Part shown: positions 1 through 8,920 of the stretch, piece after piece
Numbering within the stretch: position 1 is the stretch's first letter
How the letters are laid out: each line of letters starts with the position of its first letter
Assembly: GCF_000378105.1 (NCBI RefSeq)
Contig: NZ_KB899247.1
Location: 247,728-311,727 of the forward strand
Source: Rubritalea marina DSM 17716
GTDB taxonomy: Bacteria; Verrucomicrobiota; Verrucomicrobiia; Verrucomicrobiales; Akkermansiaceae
Length of the DNA stretch: 64,000 nt
Direction: 5' to 3'
Translations under genes and position numbers: made by a program
The notes under the pieces: model-generated
Told to the model about the DNA's origin: nothing
What the model saw: only the letters and a program-made list of their open reading frames with translations
The model's database searches: none

Positions 1-3
1 CCC

Positions 4-2151
4 ATGAGTAAAGCGCCACAATTTCTCTACCAAGACAGACTATCCGCATCCTTCACCCTCCTCATCCCGAGTAGGATCAATGAAGCGGACCTTGCTCCCA
101 TTGAGAAACTAGCTGGTGCACGCAAAACACTCTGGCTCTGCGAGGAAAATGTGGTTCTCAGCCCTAGCGTGGAAGCCTTTCTCACAAAGCGTGAAGCCAT
201 TGCCTTCAGCAACCAGGACACGCAGCTTGAAGGTGTGGGGAAGAAACTCCGTGAAGATGCAGGCGAGCAAGGGCTCGTCATCTTCGTCACAGGAGAAACA
301 ATCGCCCACAGTGGCACCACAGTACACATCTCCGGTGAGACATTGGAAGCCCTTGCCAAGCTCAAACTACCCTTCCAGGGGCTTGGGGTACACCACCCTA
401 AAGAGCTTAGCCTCAGCATTGAAAATGAGTCAAATCTCCCAAGTGCCATCATCGCCCTATCTGAGTCATTCAATGCTGATCAATGCAGCTCTGCGAAGAT
501 TCGCCAAGAACTAATCAACAGCTATGAAGAAGCATTCTCATCGCGCACATTCCTGAATGGCTCGCTCACCTATGCAGCATTAGCGGGACTGAAGAGGAAC
601 GCCAAGATAGAGATCATCGATGGCACCAACGACCAAATCAAAACATACGAAGTCATGCTTGGGGCGGCACTCGCTTTCTCAAAAGTCCTGAAGACCATGA
701 CTGAGAAAAAGCGAATCGGCATCATTTTACCACCTGGGCCAGGTGGGCTCATCGCCAATATCGCGGCACTCTTCGCTGGAAAGACTCCAGTGAATATTAA
801 CTTCACCGCCAGTAAGGGAGCGGTAGAGTCGGCTATCCGACAAGCTGACGTGGATAAGTTTATCACCGCAGACCCATTCGTTCGCAAACTCCCCGACTTC
901 TCATGGCCGCCCAACCGCGACCTCATCCTCATCGAGCGCATTCTTCCCACGCTACGGAAGAGCATCACCCGTTGGGTGCTACTTTCTCGAGTCACACCCA
1001 CCCCACTGTTTGCAAAGCTCGCTGGGGTAAAGAACGTCGGAGGTGACCAAGAGGCTGTATTACTCTTCACCTCAGGTTCATCAGGTGACCCCAAAGGCGT
1101 GCCACTCACCCATCGCAACATCCTTGGCAATGTTTGCCAGTTTGGCACCCGACTCAACCTTCCGGACAAGGCAAAAATCCTGGGATCACTTCCCCTCTTC
1201 CACAGCTTTGGACTGACTGCCACCTTGCTCTACCCAATCATCGAAGGCTTGGGTCTTGTGACGTTCCCAAGCCCACTGGACACCAAACGTATTGCAGAGC
1301 TTGTGGAGCAACATAAGATTGCAATGCTGCTCTCAACACCAACCTTCCTGCGCGGCTACATGCGTCGCATCGCTCCTGAGCAATTGCAGCCTCTGCAGCT
1401 CGTCGTCACCGGAGCCGAGAAGCTCCCTCAATCGTTGGCTCTCGCCTTCGAAAAGAAATTCAACATCCCACCCCAGGAAGGCTACGGACTCACCGAGACT
1501 GCTCCAGCTACCAATGTCAACCTGCCAGACCTGAGCAGCCAAGGCAGCAAGGCTCCAGTGATCAACTCCACACGCCTCGGCACCGTTGGTAATTTCCTTC
1601 CGGGGATCGCGGTGCGCATGACAGACCCGAGCACCAATGAGGAATTACCAATCAACAAGGCTGGTATTATCTGGATGCGCGGACCCAACGTCTTTTCTGG
1701 ATATCTCAACAATCAAACTAAGAGCGATGAGGTATTCGATGGTAAATGGTTCAAGACCGGCGACGTTGGCTACATTTGTAACGATGGCTTCCTCACCATT
1801 GAGGGGCGGATCTCGCGATTCTCCAAGATCGGAGGAGAAATGGTTCCTCATGAAGCTGTCGAAGCAGCAGTCAATCAAGCTCTGGGGCTCGATGAAGAAA
1901 CCGAACGTAAGGTCGCGATCGTAGGGCTTCCAGACGAGAAGAAAGGTGAATCCATTGCCCTACTCTCGATCATTGCTGGCGAAGCGCTTGAGCAGGAATG
2001 CCTCGACTTACGTTACCGCCTTCTTGATAAGGGAATCCCCTCCCTATGGTGCCCGAAACAAATCATCCCAGTGGATCAAATTCCGATTCTAGCATCGGGC
2101 AAACTGGACATCAAAGCCTGTGCCGATCTTGCCCTTGCGGCGGCGGACTAA
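4..2151 (+). CDS. AMP-dependent synthetase/ligase (acyl-CoA or acyl-ACP synthetase, Aas-like)
   Basis: This 715-residue protein belongs to the ANL adenylating superfamily, which activates a carboxylic acid (probably a fatty acid) as acyl-AMP and transfers it to CoA or ACP. The P-loop-like signature LFTSGSSGDPKGVPLTHRN lies near residues 354-372, followed by the GYGLTETAP core motif and the FKTGDVGY and GR motifs of the C-terminal lid. The length matches E. coli Aas (719 aa), which joins a PlsC acyltransferase to the ligase. The first ~200 residues here, however, show no clear HX4D acyltransferase motif, so that part may be degenerate or different. The ATG lies 3 bp from the window edge, so it may follow another gene of the same operon. 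The MidA-type gene starts 12 bp downstream. The ligase fold is certain; the substrate is unknown. Confidence 0.85.
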   Translation: MSKAPQFLYQDRLSASFTLLIPSRINEADLAPIEKLAGARKTLWLCEENVVLSPSVEAFLTKREAIAFSNQDTQLEGVGKKLREDAGEQGLVIFVTGETIAHSGTTVHISGETLEALAKLKLPFQGLGVHHPKELSLSIENESNLPSAIIALSESFNADQCSSAKIRQELINSYEEAFSSRTFLNGSLTYAALAGLKRNAKIEIIDGTNDQIKTYEVMLGAALAFSKVLKTMTEKKRIGIILPPGPGGLIANIAALFAGKTPVNINFTASKGAVESAIRQADVDKFITADPFVRKLPDFSWPPNRDLILIERILPTLRKSITRWVLLSRVTPTPLFAKLAGVKNVGGDQEAVLLFTSGSSGDPKGVPLTHRNILGNVCQFGTRLNLPDKAKILGSLPLFHSFGLTATLLYPIIEGLGLVTFPSPLDTKRIAELVEQHKIAMLLSTPTFLRGYMRRIAPEQLQPLQLVVTGAEKLPQSLALAFEKKFNIPPQEGYGLTETAPATNVNLPDLSSQGSKAPVINSTRLGTVGNFLPGIAVRMTDPSTNEELPINKAGIIWMRGPNVFSGYLNNQTKSDEVFDGKWFKTGDVGYICNDGFLTIEGRISRFSKIGGEMVPHEAVEAAVNQALGLDEETERKVAIVGLPDEKKGESIALLSIIAGEALEQECLDLRYRLLDKGIPSLWCPKQIIPVDQIPILASGKLDIKACADLALAAAD

Positions 2152-2163
2152 CCACACCATCGA

Positions 2164-3126
2164 TTGACCGCCTTGAAACAACGCTTCGACGAGTTCATGC
2201 AGTTTGCACTCCATGATCCGGATCATGGATACTACGCTCGCAAGATCCGCACAGTAGGCCATCAAGGGGATTTCTCAACCACCGCCACCCTCAGCCCCAC
2301 GCTAGGCAAGGCCATTGCCGCCCGTGCATCTGAGTGGCTCAAGCACAATCCAGGTTCCTTTCATTTAATCGAGATTGGAGCTGGTGATGGCTCGCTAGCT
2401 AAAGCCGTGATTGAGCACTGCCCACTCATTCAACGTCTCAAGCTACACTACCACATCGTCGAGACCTCGGAGCCGCTTACCACGCAGCAAGAGATTAAAC
2501 TCAAACGCCACCGTGTGACTTGGCACAAACACCCAAGCGAAGCACTCAAAGCCTGCAACGGGCGCGCCATCATTTTCTCCAATGAACTCGTCGACGCCTT
2601 CCCGGTACGCATCTTCCAGCGCCATGGTCATTCCTTCGAAGAACTCCACTGGGACGGCAATTGTGAACTATTTGAATGCAGCACCTCACTCCCAGATTCA
2701 TCAGCTCTCAACCTCAAGCACCCAGAAAAACACCGCGTGGAGATCCACCAAAGCTACCGTGAGTGGCTCGAACAATGGATCTCGGGCTGGCGTGAAGGTG
2801 AAATGATCACCATCGACTACGGAGATCGCTACCCAGAGCTTTACCACCGCAGACCCCATGGAACGATCCGCGCCTTCCGTCTCCACGAAAACCTCACAGG
2901 ACCAGAGGTTTACCAAAATGTAGGACACCAAGACCTCACCGCCGATGTCAACTTTTCTGATCTCATCGATTGGGGGGATGCCATTGGGCTCGAAACCTGC
3001 TTATTCTGCACGCAACACGACTTCCTAAAACCCCATGCACGCGGCACCACTCAAGATCTATACTTGCTCCACCCAGATGGCCCCGGGAGCGCCTTCAAGG
3101 TGCTCATCCAGCAGCCCAGATTTTAA
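2164..3126 (+). CDS. SAM-dependent methyltransferase, MidA/NDUFAF7 family
   Basis: This 320-residue protein matches the SAM-dependent methyltransferase family of MidA and mitochondrial NDUFAF7. NDUFAF7 methylates an arginine of a respiratory complex I subunit; the bacterial substrate is generally not established. The opening segment with HDPDHGYY and GDFSTT, the SAM-binding IEIGAGDGSLA near residues 70-80 and the conserved SNELVDAFPVR near 140-150 are all present. The start appears to be TTG, because no in-frame ATG lies before the conserved N-terminus. It follows the AMP-ligase by 12 bp, so the two are probably cotranscribed. Confidence 0.85.
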   Translation: MTALKQRFDEFMQFALHDPDHGYYARKIRTVGHQGDFSTTATLSPTLGKAIAARASEWLKHNPGSFHLIEIGAGDGSLAKAVIEHCPLIQRLKLHYHIVETSEPLTTQQEIKLKRHRVTWHKHPSEALKACNGRAIIFSNELVDAFPVRIFQRHGHSFEELHWDGNCELFECSTSLPDSSALNLKHPEKHRVEIHQSYREWLEQWISGWREGEMITIDYGDRYPELYHRRPHGTIRAFRLHENLTGPEVYQNVGHQDLTADVNFSDLIDWGDAIGLETCLFCTQHDFLKPHARGTTQDLYLLHPDGPGSAFKVLIQQPRF

Positions 3127-3217
3127 TGACACCTTGTGTACCCCAAAGAAATAAAACGATGAACACCTACTCTCCGTCGCCACAAGGCAATCACTCAATC
3201 CACACCAGCACAACGCT

Positions 3218-3793
3218 TTGAACATCCCCAATTCCATCACAGTCTTTCGCCTCGTTTTGACCGCAATTTTTATTGGTGTCGTCTCGATTGAGGCATCATG
3301 GGCTCCCGTCGTCGCGCTCCTCACCTTTGTCATCGCTGCTATCTCTGATTGGGTTGATGGCTATCTCGCGCGCAAACTCAACCTTGTCACCTCACTTGGC
3401 AAACTACTCGACCCCCTAGCCGATAAGATCCTAGTTGCTGCTGGCTTCATCTACCTCTCCGTCCAAGGGCTTTGCCCGGTGTGGCTTACCTGCACTATCA
3501 TTGGCCGAGAGTTCATGGTGACTGGACTACGCCAAATTGCCGTCGAGCAAGGCAAGGTCATTGCTGCGGATAAACTAGGAAAATGGAAAACCACCTTCCA
3601 GCTAACCTTTGTTATAGGATGCCTCACCCACCTCACCGTGGCAGAATGCCCATGCGATGCGATGAAGCCACTTATCGCGATTGCAGAGCCAAGCGGAATC
3701 TTCATCCAAACCTGCCTATGGCTTGCTGCTGGACTCACTATCGTCTCTGGCTACAACTACATCGCCAAGAACAGGGACTTGCTTCAGCAATAG
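3218..3793 (+). CDS. pgsA: CDP-diacylglycerol--glycerol-3-phosphate 3-phosphatidyltransferase
   Basis: PgsA makes phosphatidylglycerophosphate from CDP-diacylglycerol and glycerol-3-phosphate at the inner membrane, the committed step to phosphatidylglycerol. The 191-residue length is typical. The CDP-alcohol phosphotransferase signature (D-x2-DG-x2-AR, then G-x3-D-x3-D) is complete, from SDWVDGYLARK to GKLLDPLADK, near residues 43-70. Several hydrophobic helices are visible. The start is probably TTG: the encoded MNIPNSITVFR is the usual family N-terminus and no ATG is available. nagA begins 19 bp downstream. Confidence 0.93.
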   Translation: MNIPNSITVFRLVLTAIFIGVVSIEASWAPVVALLTFVIAAISDWVDGYLARKLNLVTSLGKLLDPLADKILVAAGFIYLSVQGLCPVWLTCTIIGREFMVTGLRQIAVEQGKVIAADKLGKWKTTFQLTFVIGCLTHLTVAECPCDAMKPLIAIAEPSGIFIQTCLWLAAGLTIVSGYNYIAKNRDLLQQ

Positions 3794-3812
3794 CCGCCAC
3801 CCAAGCTACCAG

Positions 3813-4955
3813 ATGCACACGCTAATCAAGAATGCTCACATCGTGAGTCCTGACCTCGAAATTCTTGATGGCGCCATTTCTATTCACGATGGCACAATCA
3901 CCTGTGTCTACCAGAATGGTGATGTACTCCCTGTGGCTGACCACGTCTATGATGCGGTGGGCATGTATGCTTTTCCTGGTTTTATCGACATCCACGCCCA
4001 CGGTGCCAATGGGTACGACGTCTGCGACAACTCGCTCGTCTCCATTCGTGAAATCGCCAAAGCAAAACTAGCCGAAGGTGTCACCACCTGGCTCCCCACC
4101 ACACTCACCCAAGCGCAATCATACCTTAAGTCAATTGCGGAAAAATGCTCTCATTACACTAAAAACCAATCATTTACAAAAACCCCAGGAATTCACCTAG
4201 AGGGCCCATTCATTAATGCCAGTAAAGCTGGCGCTCAGAATCCAGAATTTGTCCGCCAGCCAGATATTGAGGAACTGGCCGAGCTCCACGCGATCACTCC
4301 CGCACTCATGATCTCTCTCGCACCCTGCCAAGATGGCGCAAGTGATATCATTCGCAAAGCTAAGCAACTAGGCATCACCTCCTCCGCCGCCCATAGCGAG
4401 GCGAGCTACCAACAAATCCGTGATGCCAAGCATGCAGGCCTCACCCACCTTACCCACTTTGGCAATGCCATGACTGGCCTCCACCACCGCGAAATTGGCA
4501 TGGTAGGTGCAGGCTTGATCGATGACGAGCTCAAGCTGGAACTCATCTGCGACGGCATCCACCTTGCACCCGAATTCCTCAAGCTCGTGTTCAAGCTCAA
4601 GCCGATCGAGCACATCCTCCTAATCACGGACTCGATGGCTGGCTCTATGATCGAGAATGGAGAATGCTCTCTAGGTGGGCTAGAAGTCATCGTGAATGAC
4701 AACGTAGCCCGCTTGAAAGACAGTGGCGCACTAGCCGGCTCAACTCTAGTCTTCAACAATGGGCTCAAGCTGGCTGCTGAGATTTCAGAGCTTCCATTAC
4801 ACCAACTAGTGAAAGCAAGCTCTTGGAACCAAGCCAAATCCCTCGGGCTTGATGGGCTTGGTAAAATTGAAGTAGGCTTCACTGGCGACATCGCCATTTT
4901 AGACAGTGATTTCGCAGTTCGAGCCACCTTTGTTGACGGCGAACAACGCTTCTAA
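3813..4955 (+). CDS. nagA: N-acetylglucosamine-6-phosphate deacetylase
   Basis: NagA removes the acetyl group from GlcNAc-6-phosphate in amino-sugar and cell-wall recycling. The 380-residue protein has the amidohydrolase features expected: the metal-site segment GFIDIHAHGANGYD near residues 55-68, GIHLEGPFIN near 128, a histidine in SAAHSEASY near 195, the THFGNAM block near 216, and LITDSMA near 270. The open frame extends further upstream into pgsA, but ATG 3813 is preferred because it gives the normal family N-terminus and leaves pgsA intact. Its 3' end faces the parC-like gene, with a small tandem repeat between them. Confidence 0.93.
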   Translation: MHTLIKNAHIVSPDLEILDGAISIHDGTITCVYQNGDVLPVADHVYDAVGMYAFPGFIDIHAHGANGYDVCDNSLVSIREIAKAKLAEGVTTWLPTTLTQAQSYLKSIAEKCSHYTKNQSFTKTPGIHLEGPFINASKAGAQNPEFVRQPDIEELAELHAITPALMISLAPCQDGASDIIRKAKQLGITSSAAHSEASYQQIRDAKHAGLTHLTHFGNAMTGLHHREIGMVGAGLIDDELKLELICDGIHLAPEFLKLVFKLKPIEHILLITDSMAGSMIENGECSLGGLEVIVNDNVARLKDSGALAGSTLVFNNGLKLAAEISELPLHQLVKASSWNQAKSLGLDGLGKIEVGFTGDIAILDSDFAVRATFVDGEQRF

Positions 4956-4974
4956 ACCAAGTACCGAGTTGACT

Positions 4975-5001
4975 CCCGACAAACCCGACAAACCCGACAA
5001 A
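4975..5001. repeat. three tandem copies of a 9-bp unit
   Basis: CCCGACAAA is repeated three times without interruption in the 57-bp gap between the convergent nagA and parC-like genes, and a fourth partial copy (CCCG) follows. No terminator hairpin is visible in this gap. Confidence 0.8.
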
Positions 5002-5012
5002 CCCGCCATTAC

Positions 5013-6995
5013 CTATGCCTCGCCTAGATCGAGCTCAGGATTCTTCGGTGCACGAACGATGCGATCCACTGCGTGCTTGGTGACAATATTCCCGCGAACA
5101 GCTCGACCTTTAATCGCAATATCTTCAAACTTGAAGGTCCTCGCTAGGTTGCGCAGGCGCAATTGAGCCTTGAGGTGCACTAGCACCTCATTATCAGAAG
5201 ACACCTTTTCATCTTCGTGGATGGCGAAATACATAATGCGCGTCCCCTTGGTCTCCGTACACAGCGGGTACTCCTTATCACGAGTCACCCCTCCAATGCG
5301 GAAACGTTTCGCCCGAAGCGGGCCCTCCCGCCCCTCACGGTAGATGATCGAGTAGATCTTGTCTTCATCTTTACGGAACACAGCAATATGCTGAGGCCGC
5401 TTCCCTACAAAAAGCTTCTCAGCCACTTTCATCACTTTCATCGTGCCGTCATTTGCGATCACAATGATATCGTCGAGCTCGGAGCACTTCTCAAGCGCTT
5501 CCTCCTTTTTCAACCCATAACCAGCAAAACCGTTCTTACGATCAACGAAGAGCGTCTCGTTAGCCACCACCACTTGAGTGCGGTCCACTTTCTCAAAGCT
5601 CGAAATCTCAGTCATTCGCTCACGACCTTTGCCGTACTTCTTCTGTAGATTTTTGTAGTAGCTAATCGTGTAGCGGGTTAGGTTGCGCAAGTGGCGCTCG
5701 ACCTCCTCAATCGCTTCCTCCAGAGCGCGCAGCGCCTCATCGGCCTTCGCTGAATCAAAGCGAGTCATGCGTAAGAATGGCAATTTTGAGAGTTTGGTAA
5801 TATCCTCTTCCACCACCTCGCGCTGAAGCAAGTTCTTGAATGGCTCGAGCCCTTGATCAATCACCTGAATCACCTCCTCCATGCTGCTACAGTCCTTCAT
5901 CTTCAGGTAGATCTCATTTTCGATGAAGATCTTCTCTAGCGAACTGAAGTGCCATTTATCATTGAGCTCTCCAAGACGAATCTCAAGCTCCTGCTGCAGC
6001 AGATCCTTTGTGTGCTCAGCGCTGAAACGCAAGATGTCATTCACCCCCATGAATTGCGGTTTACCATCAATGATCACACATGAATTGGGAGAAATGCTAA
6101 CTTCACAGTCAGTGAAAGCGTAGAGCGCATCGCGCACCACTTCCGGCTCAGAACCTGCAGGAAGCAAGACCAATATCTCGGCATGCGCGGCAGTATTGTC
6201 CACCACTTTGGAAATCTTGATCTTCCCCTTTTCATTGGCTGCTACGATGTTATCCATCAACCCGCCCGTCGTCGTACCATAAGGCACCTCTGTAATGCGC
6301 AATAACTTTTTACTATCCACCTCAATGCGCGCACGCACGCGCACTTTACCACCGCGCAAGCCATCGCGATAATCACTGGCGTCCATAATACCGCCGGTGA
6401 GGAAGTCAGGCAGTATATCCACCTCTTGCTTGCGCAATACAGCAATGCTAGCCTCGATGAGTTCATTGAAATTGTGCGGGAGAATCTTACAGGCCAAGCC
6501 AACAGCAATTCCCTCTACCCCTTGAGCAAGCAGCAACGGAAACTTCACAGGGAGGCAGACAGGCTCTTGATTGCGCCCATCGTAACTAGGCGTCCACTTG
6601 GTGGTTTTTGGGTTGAAGGTGATATCCTTTGCGAACGGCGTGAGTCGCGCTTCAATATATCGAGGAGCCGCAGCGCGATCACCAGTTAACACATTGCCCC
6701 AGTTACCCTGAGTATCGATTAGCAAATCCTTCTGACCAAGCCCAACCATTGCATCCCCTATCGAGGCGTCGCCATGCGGGTGGTACTTCATCGTGTTCCC
6801 CACCACATTCGCCACCTTATTGTAGCGGCCGTCATCTAGCTCATTGAGCGAGTGCAGGATGCGGCGCTGCACGGGTTTGAGGCCATCTTCCACATATGGC
6901 ACAGCACGCTCAAGAATCACGTAACTCGCATAATCTAGGAAATAGTCGGCATACATGCCTCGGAGGCTTACCTCTTGCAATTCTTCTTCGCTCAT
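5013..6995 (-). CDS. parC: type IIA DNA topoisomerase subunit A (ParC/GyrA2-like)
   Basis: This is the DNA-cleaving subunit of a gyrase or topoisomerase IV. The catalytic tyrosine is in APRYIEARLT (Tyr113 counted from ATG 6995), after the quinolone-region motif HPHGDASIGD and GNWGNVLTGD. At 660 residues it is much shorter than typical GyrA (about 850), and its C-terminal beta-pinwheel part is reduced. Blocks such as LDYASYVILERAVPY and GVEGIAVGL resemble the second GyrA of chlamydiae and Bacteroidetes rather than canonical ParC. An in-frame TTG at 7001 could add two residues. No parE lies in the window, so the ATPase partner must be encoded elsewhere. Confidence 0.9.
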   Translation of the reverse strand: MSEEELQEVSLRGMYADYFLDYASYVILERAVPYVEDGLKPVQRRILHSLNELDDGRYNKVANVVGNTMKYHPHGDASIGDAMVGLGQKDLLIDTQGNWGNVLTGDRAAAPRYIEARLTPFAKDITFNPKTTKWTPSYDGRNQEPVCLPVKFPLLLAQGVEGIAVGLACKILPHNFNELIEASIAVLRKQEVDILPDFLTGGIMDASDYRDGLRGGKVRVRARIEVDSKKLLRITEVPYGTTTGGLMDNIVAANEKGKIKISKVVDNTAAHAEILVLLPAGSEPEVVRDALYAFTDCEVSISPNSCVIIDGKPQFMGVNDILRFSAEHTKDLLQQELEIRLGELNDKWHFSSLEKIFIENEIYLKMKDCSSMEEVIQVIDQGLEPFKNLLQREVVEEDITKLSKLPFLRMTRFDSAKADEALRALEEAIEEVERHLRNLTRYTISYYKNLQKKYGKGRERMTEISSFEKVDRTQVVVANETLFVDRKNGFAGYGLKKEEALEKCSELDDIIVIANDGTMKVMKVAEKLFVGKRPQHIAVFRKDEDKIYSIIYREGREGPLRAKRFRIGGVTRDKEYPLCTETKGTRIMYFAIHEDEKVSSDNEVLVHLKAQLRLRNLARTFKFEDIAIKGRAVRGNIVTKHAVDRIVRAPKNPELDLGEA

Positions 6996-7091
6996 AAACA
7001 ACTAGTTAATCTATCTTAATTTCAACAATCCACCGTTCAGGTCAAGGCGATTCAGCCTCAAGGCTGCAGCACACAATGACATCTCATGGCC

Positions 7092-8900
7092 TCAATTCGA
7101 AATCAGTTCATCAAAGGCGCGCTCCATATCTTCTTGGCTTTGCGGCGCATCCATCACACGCTCAGCCTCCTCAGCCTCGTCTGATTCAACCTCAGGGGTA
7201 ACATAGCCACTTAGGCGATTCTGCTCACTAATTAAATAATGCTCGAGATCATCGCGAACCTCCCCCTTCTCTGTCCAAACCTTGACTGTTTGCCAGAGAT
7301 GCTCACCACTTTTTTTAGTAAAAGCCGAAGCGATAAAATGTTCTTCAACCTCTCGCATGTAGCGAGTTGGGATCCCAAGCTCGAGTTCACCACTTAGGCC
7401 TTGCTGCCCCACCTGCAATGCGCCGCGAACTTGTAAACCTTCGACTGTGGAAAGGCGAATATCAGAGAGTGATTGCACCGGCCCAACGCGCGAGAACTGC
7501 ATCGAAGGTGGCTCGATAAATAGAGGGCGCCGGTAGGAATTCTTGCGTAACAAGCTCGCCAGCGTATCAAGGCAATCAAAGGCCGCCAGCTCGACCCGGT
7601 GCGCCTTAAGCTCGAGGTCTAAATCGATGCGGCGAGCCAAGGGGATACGCTTCCCCGCAGCATCTTCTCTTGCGGATAAAAGCGTGAAGGACCCCTCCGC
7701 TTGGTGAATACTCACCTTCACCCATGCTTCAAGACGCTCATCGAATAAGTCACTACTCGGTAAATCTTGAGCATGTGTGGCCCAGCTATTCAGGTCACCT
7801 GCTTCGTCGAACAATGCTCCCTCAATAGAAATCTCACTACGTGATCCATCCTTCCGAACCAAGGCGCTGAGGTGTTCGACCCCGTCCTGCTTTTCGATCA
7901 TGAATTGTTCCAGCGCGTACCCAGGCAGCACCGCCCCGATCAAGCTGCCACCATTGCAGAAGAAGCGCGTGCTGTATCCAGCCCATCGCCAATACGCCAT
8001 TGCATCGTCTACCAGCATAAAGCCGTCGAGAAACAAATCCATCCCATCGCTACTCAAGGACTCGGCCTCAAATTCAGATTCATAGCCTGGACTTGATTGC
8101 CCGAAAAACTGCGCCTTGGAGATCTGGGAGTTTAGCTTCAACTTACCTCTGCGCGACTTAACCTGTATGCCGCTCCACCCAGTAAAAAAATCGAGCGGAC
8201 TTTGATTGAACACCAAACCCTCAACGCTCAATGACTCAGCAAGCATCCCCTGACTTGACCAGTCGAAAGCCACACTCTGAGCAGCCCCCTGAATCGGGCT
8301 CATGCTAAGATATTTAATTTCAGTAAGGGCGCCGGAACGGGCTGCCAGCTCAGTATTCACCTCATTGCGAAAGGTGTTGCCATTGTGTAGACCAATCATG
8401 AAAGTGCCCGCAATTGCAGTAAACAGAGGAACGATAATACATAGAAAAAGAATCACATGTGCAGGAATTTTCGGCAATCTGCGTGATTTGCGCACCCTAG
8501 TAGAATGCCGAGCGGATCGCGATGAATCCTGTCGACCCTCGCTAGGTCGACTCGAGCGCCTGCGACGCTTGGGTGGATGATCTATGCGTGCCGACACCGG
8601 AGAGACGGAGTGAGACCCAGCCGCATTCGGGTCAGCGGTCTGGGATGAAGAAGAACGGCGACGTCTCTTACGCTTACTCCCCCCCTCATTATTCTCCCCC
8701 GACGACGATGTCGCTTTAGAGGATGCAATGGAGCGCCCACTAACTCCCCGCTTGCTTTCATTGACTCGAAAGCGCTGGGGGTCGAGACCTCCTGAATTGG
8801 GCACTCGACGTTTCTTACGGTGCCTACGGCGTTCTGGAGGCACACTATCAGGTGCAGACTCGCTTGGCTCCGCTTGATCTAGTGACTCGGGATCCAACAT
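7092..8900 (-). CDS. membrane protein with long basic disordered N-tail, secretin-linked; function unknown
   Basis: I do not recognise the family. The 602-residue protein has a cytoplasmic-type tail of about 145 residues, very rich in Arg, Lys and Ser with repeated clusters such as RRRHRKKRR, KRKRRRRSSSS and PPKRRRRSS. One hydrophobic helix spans residues 148-170. A mostly hydrophilic region of about 430 residues follows, probably periplasmic under the positive-inside rule and alternating in a beta-rich way. It starts 20 bp after the secretin gene on the same strand, so they are probably cotranscribed. An AsmA-like or pilus-assembly role is possible but unproven. The acidic C-terminus (VESDEAEEAERV) is also low complexity. 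Confidence 0.6.
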   Translation of the reverse strand: MLDPESLDQAEPSESAPDSVPPERRRHRKKRRVPNSGGLDPQRFRVNESKRGVSGRSIASSKATSSSGENNEGGSKRKRRRRSSSSQTADPNAAGSHSVSPVSARIDHPPKRRRRSSRPSEGRQDSSRSARHSTRVRKSRRLPKIPAHVILFLCIIVPLFTAIAGTFMIGLHNGNTFRNEVNTELAARSGALTEIKYLSMSPIQGAAQSVAFDWSSQGMLAESLSVEGLVFNQSPLDFFTGWSGIQVKSRRGKLKLNSQISKAQFFGQSSPGYESEFEAESLSSDGMDLFLDGFMLVDDAMAYWRWAGYSTRFFCNGGSLIGAVLPGYALEQFMIEKQDGVEHLSALVRKDGSRSEISIEGALFDEAGDLNSWATHAQDLPSSDLFDERLEAWVKVSIHQAEGSFTLLSAREDAAGKRIPLARRIDLDLELKAHRVELAAFDCLDTLASLLRKNSYRRPLFIEPPSMQFSRVGPVQSLSDIRLSTVEGLQVRGALQVGQQGLSGELELGIPTRYMREVEEHFIASAFTKKSGEHLWQTVKVWTEKGEVRDDLEHYLISEQNRLSGYVTPEVESDEAEEAERVMDAPQSQEDMERAFDELISN

Positions 8901-8920
8901 ACGGGAGGCAACAAAGTGGA

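Noticed and set aside
2970..3221. 83-residue frame ending at the pgsA start
   Set aside because: It overlaps the MidA-type gene in another frame. Its stop overlaps the TTG of pgsA, but no coding support exists.
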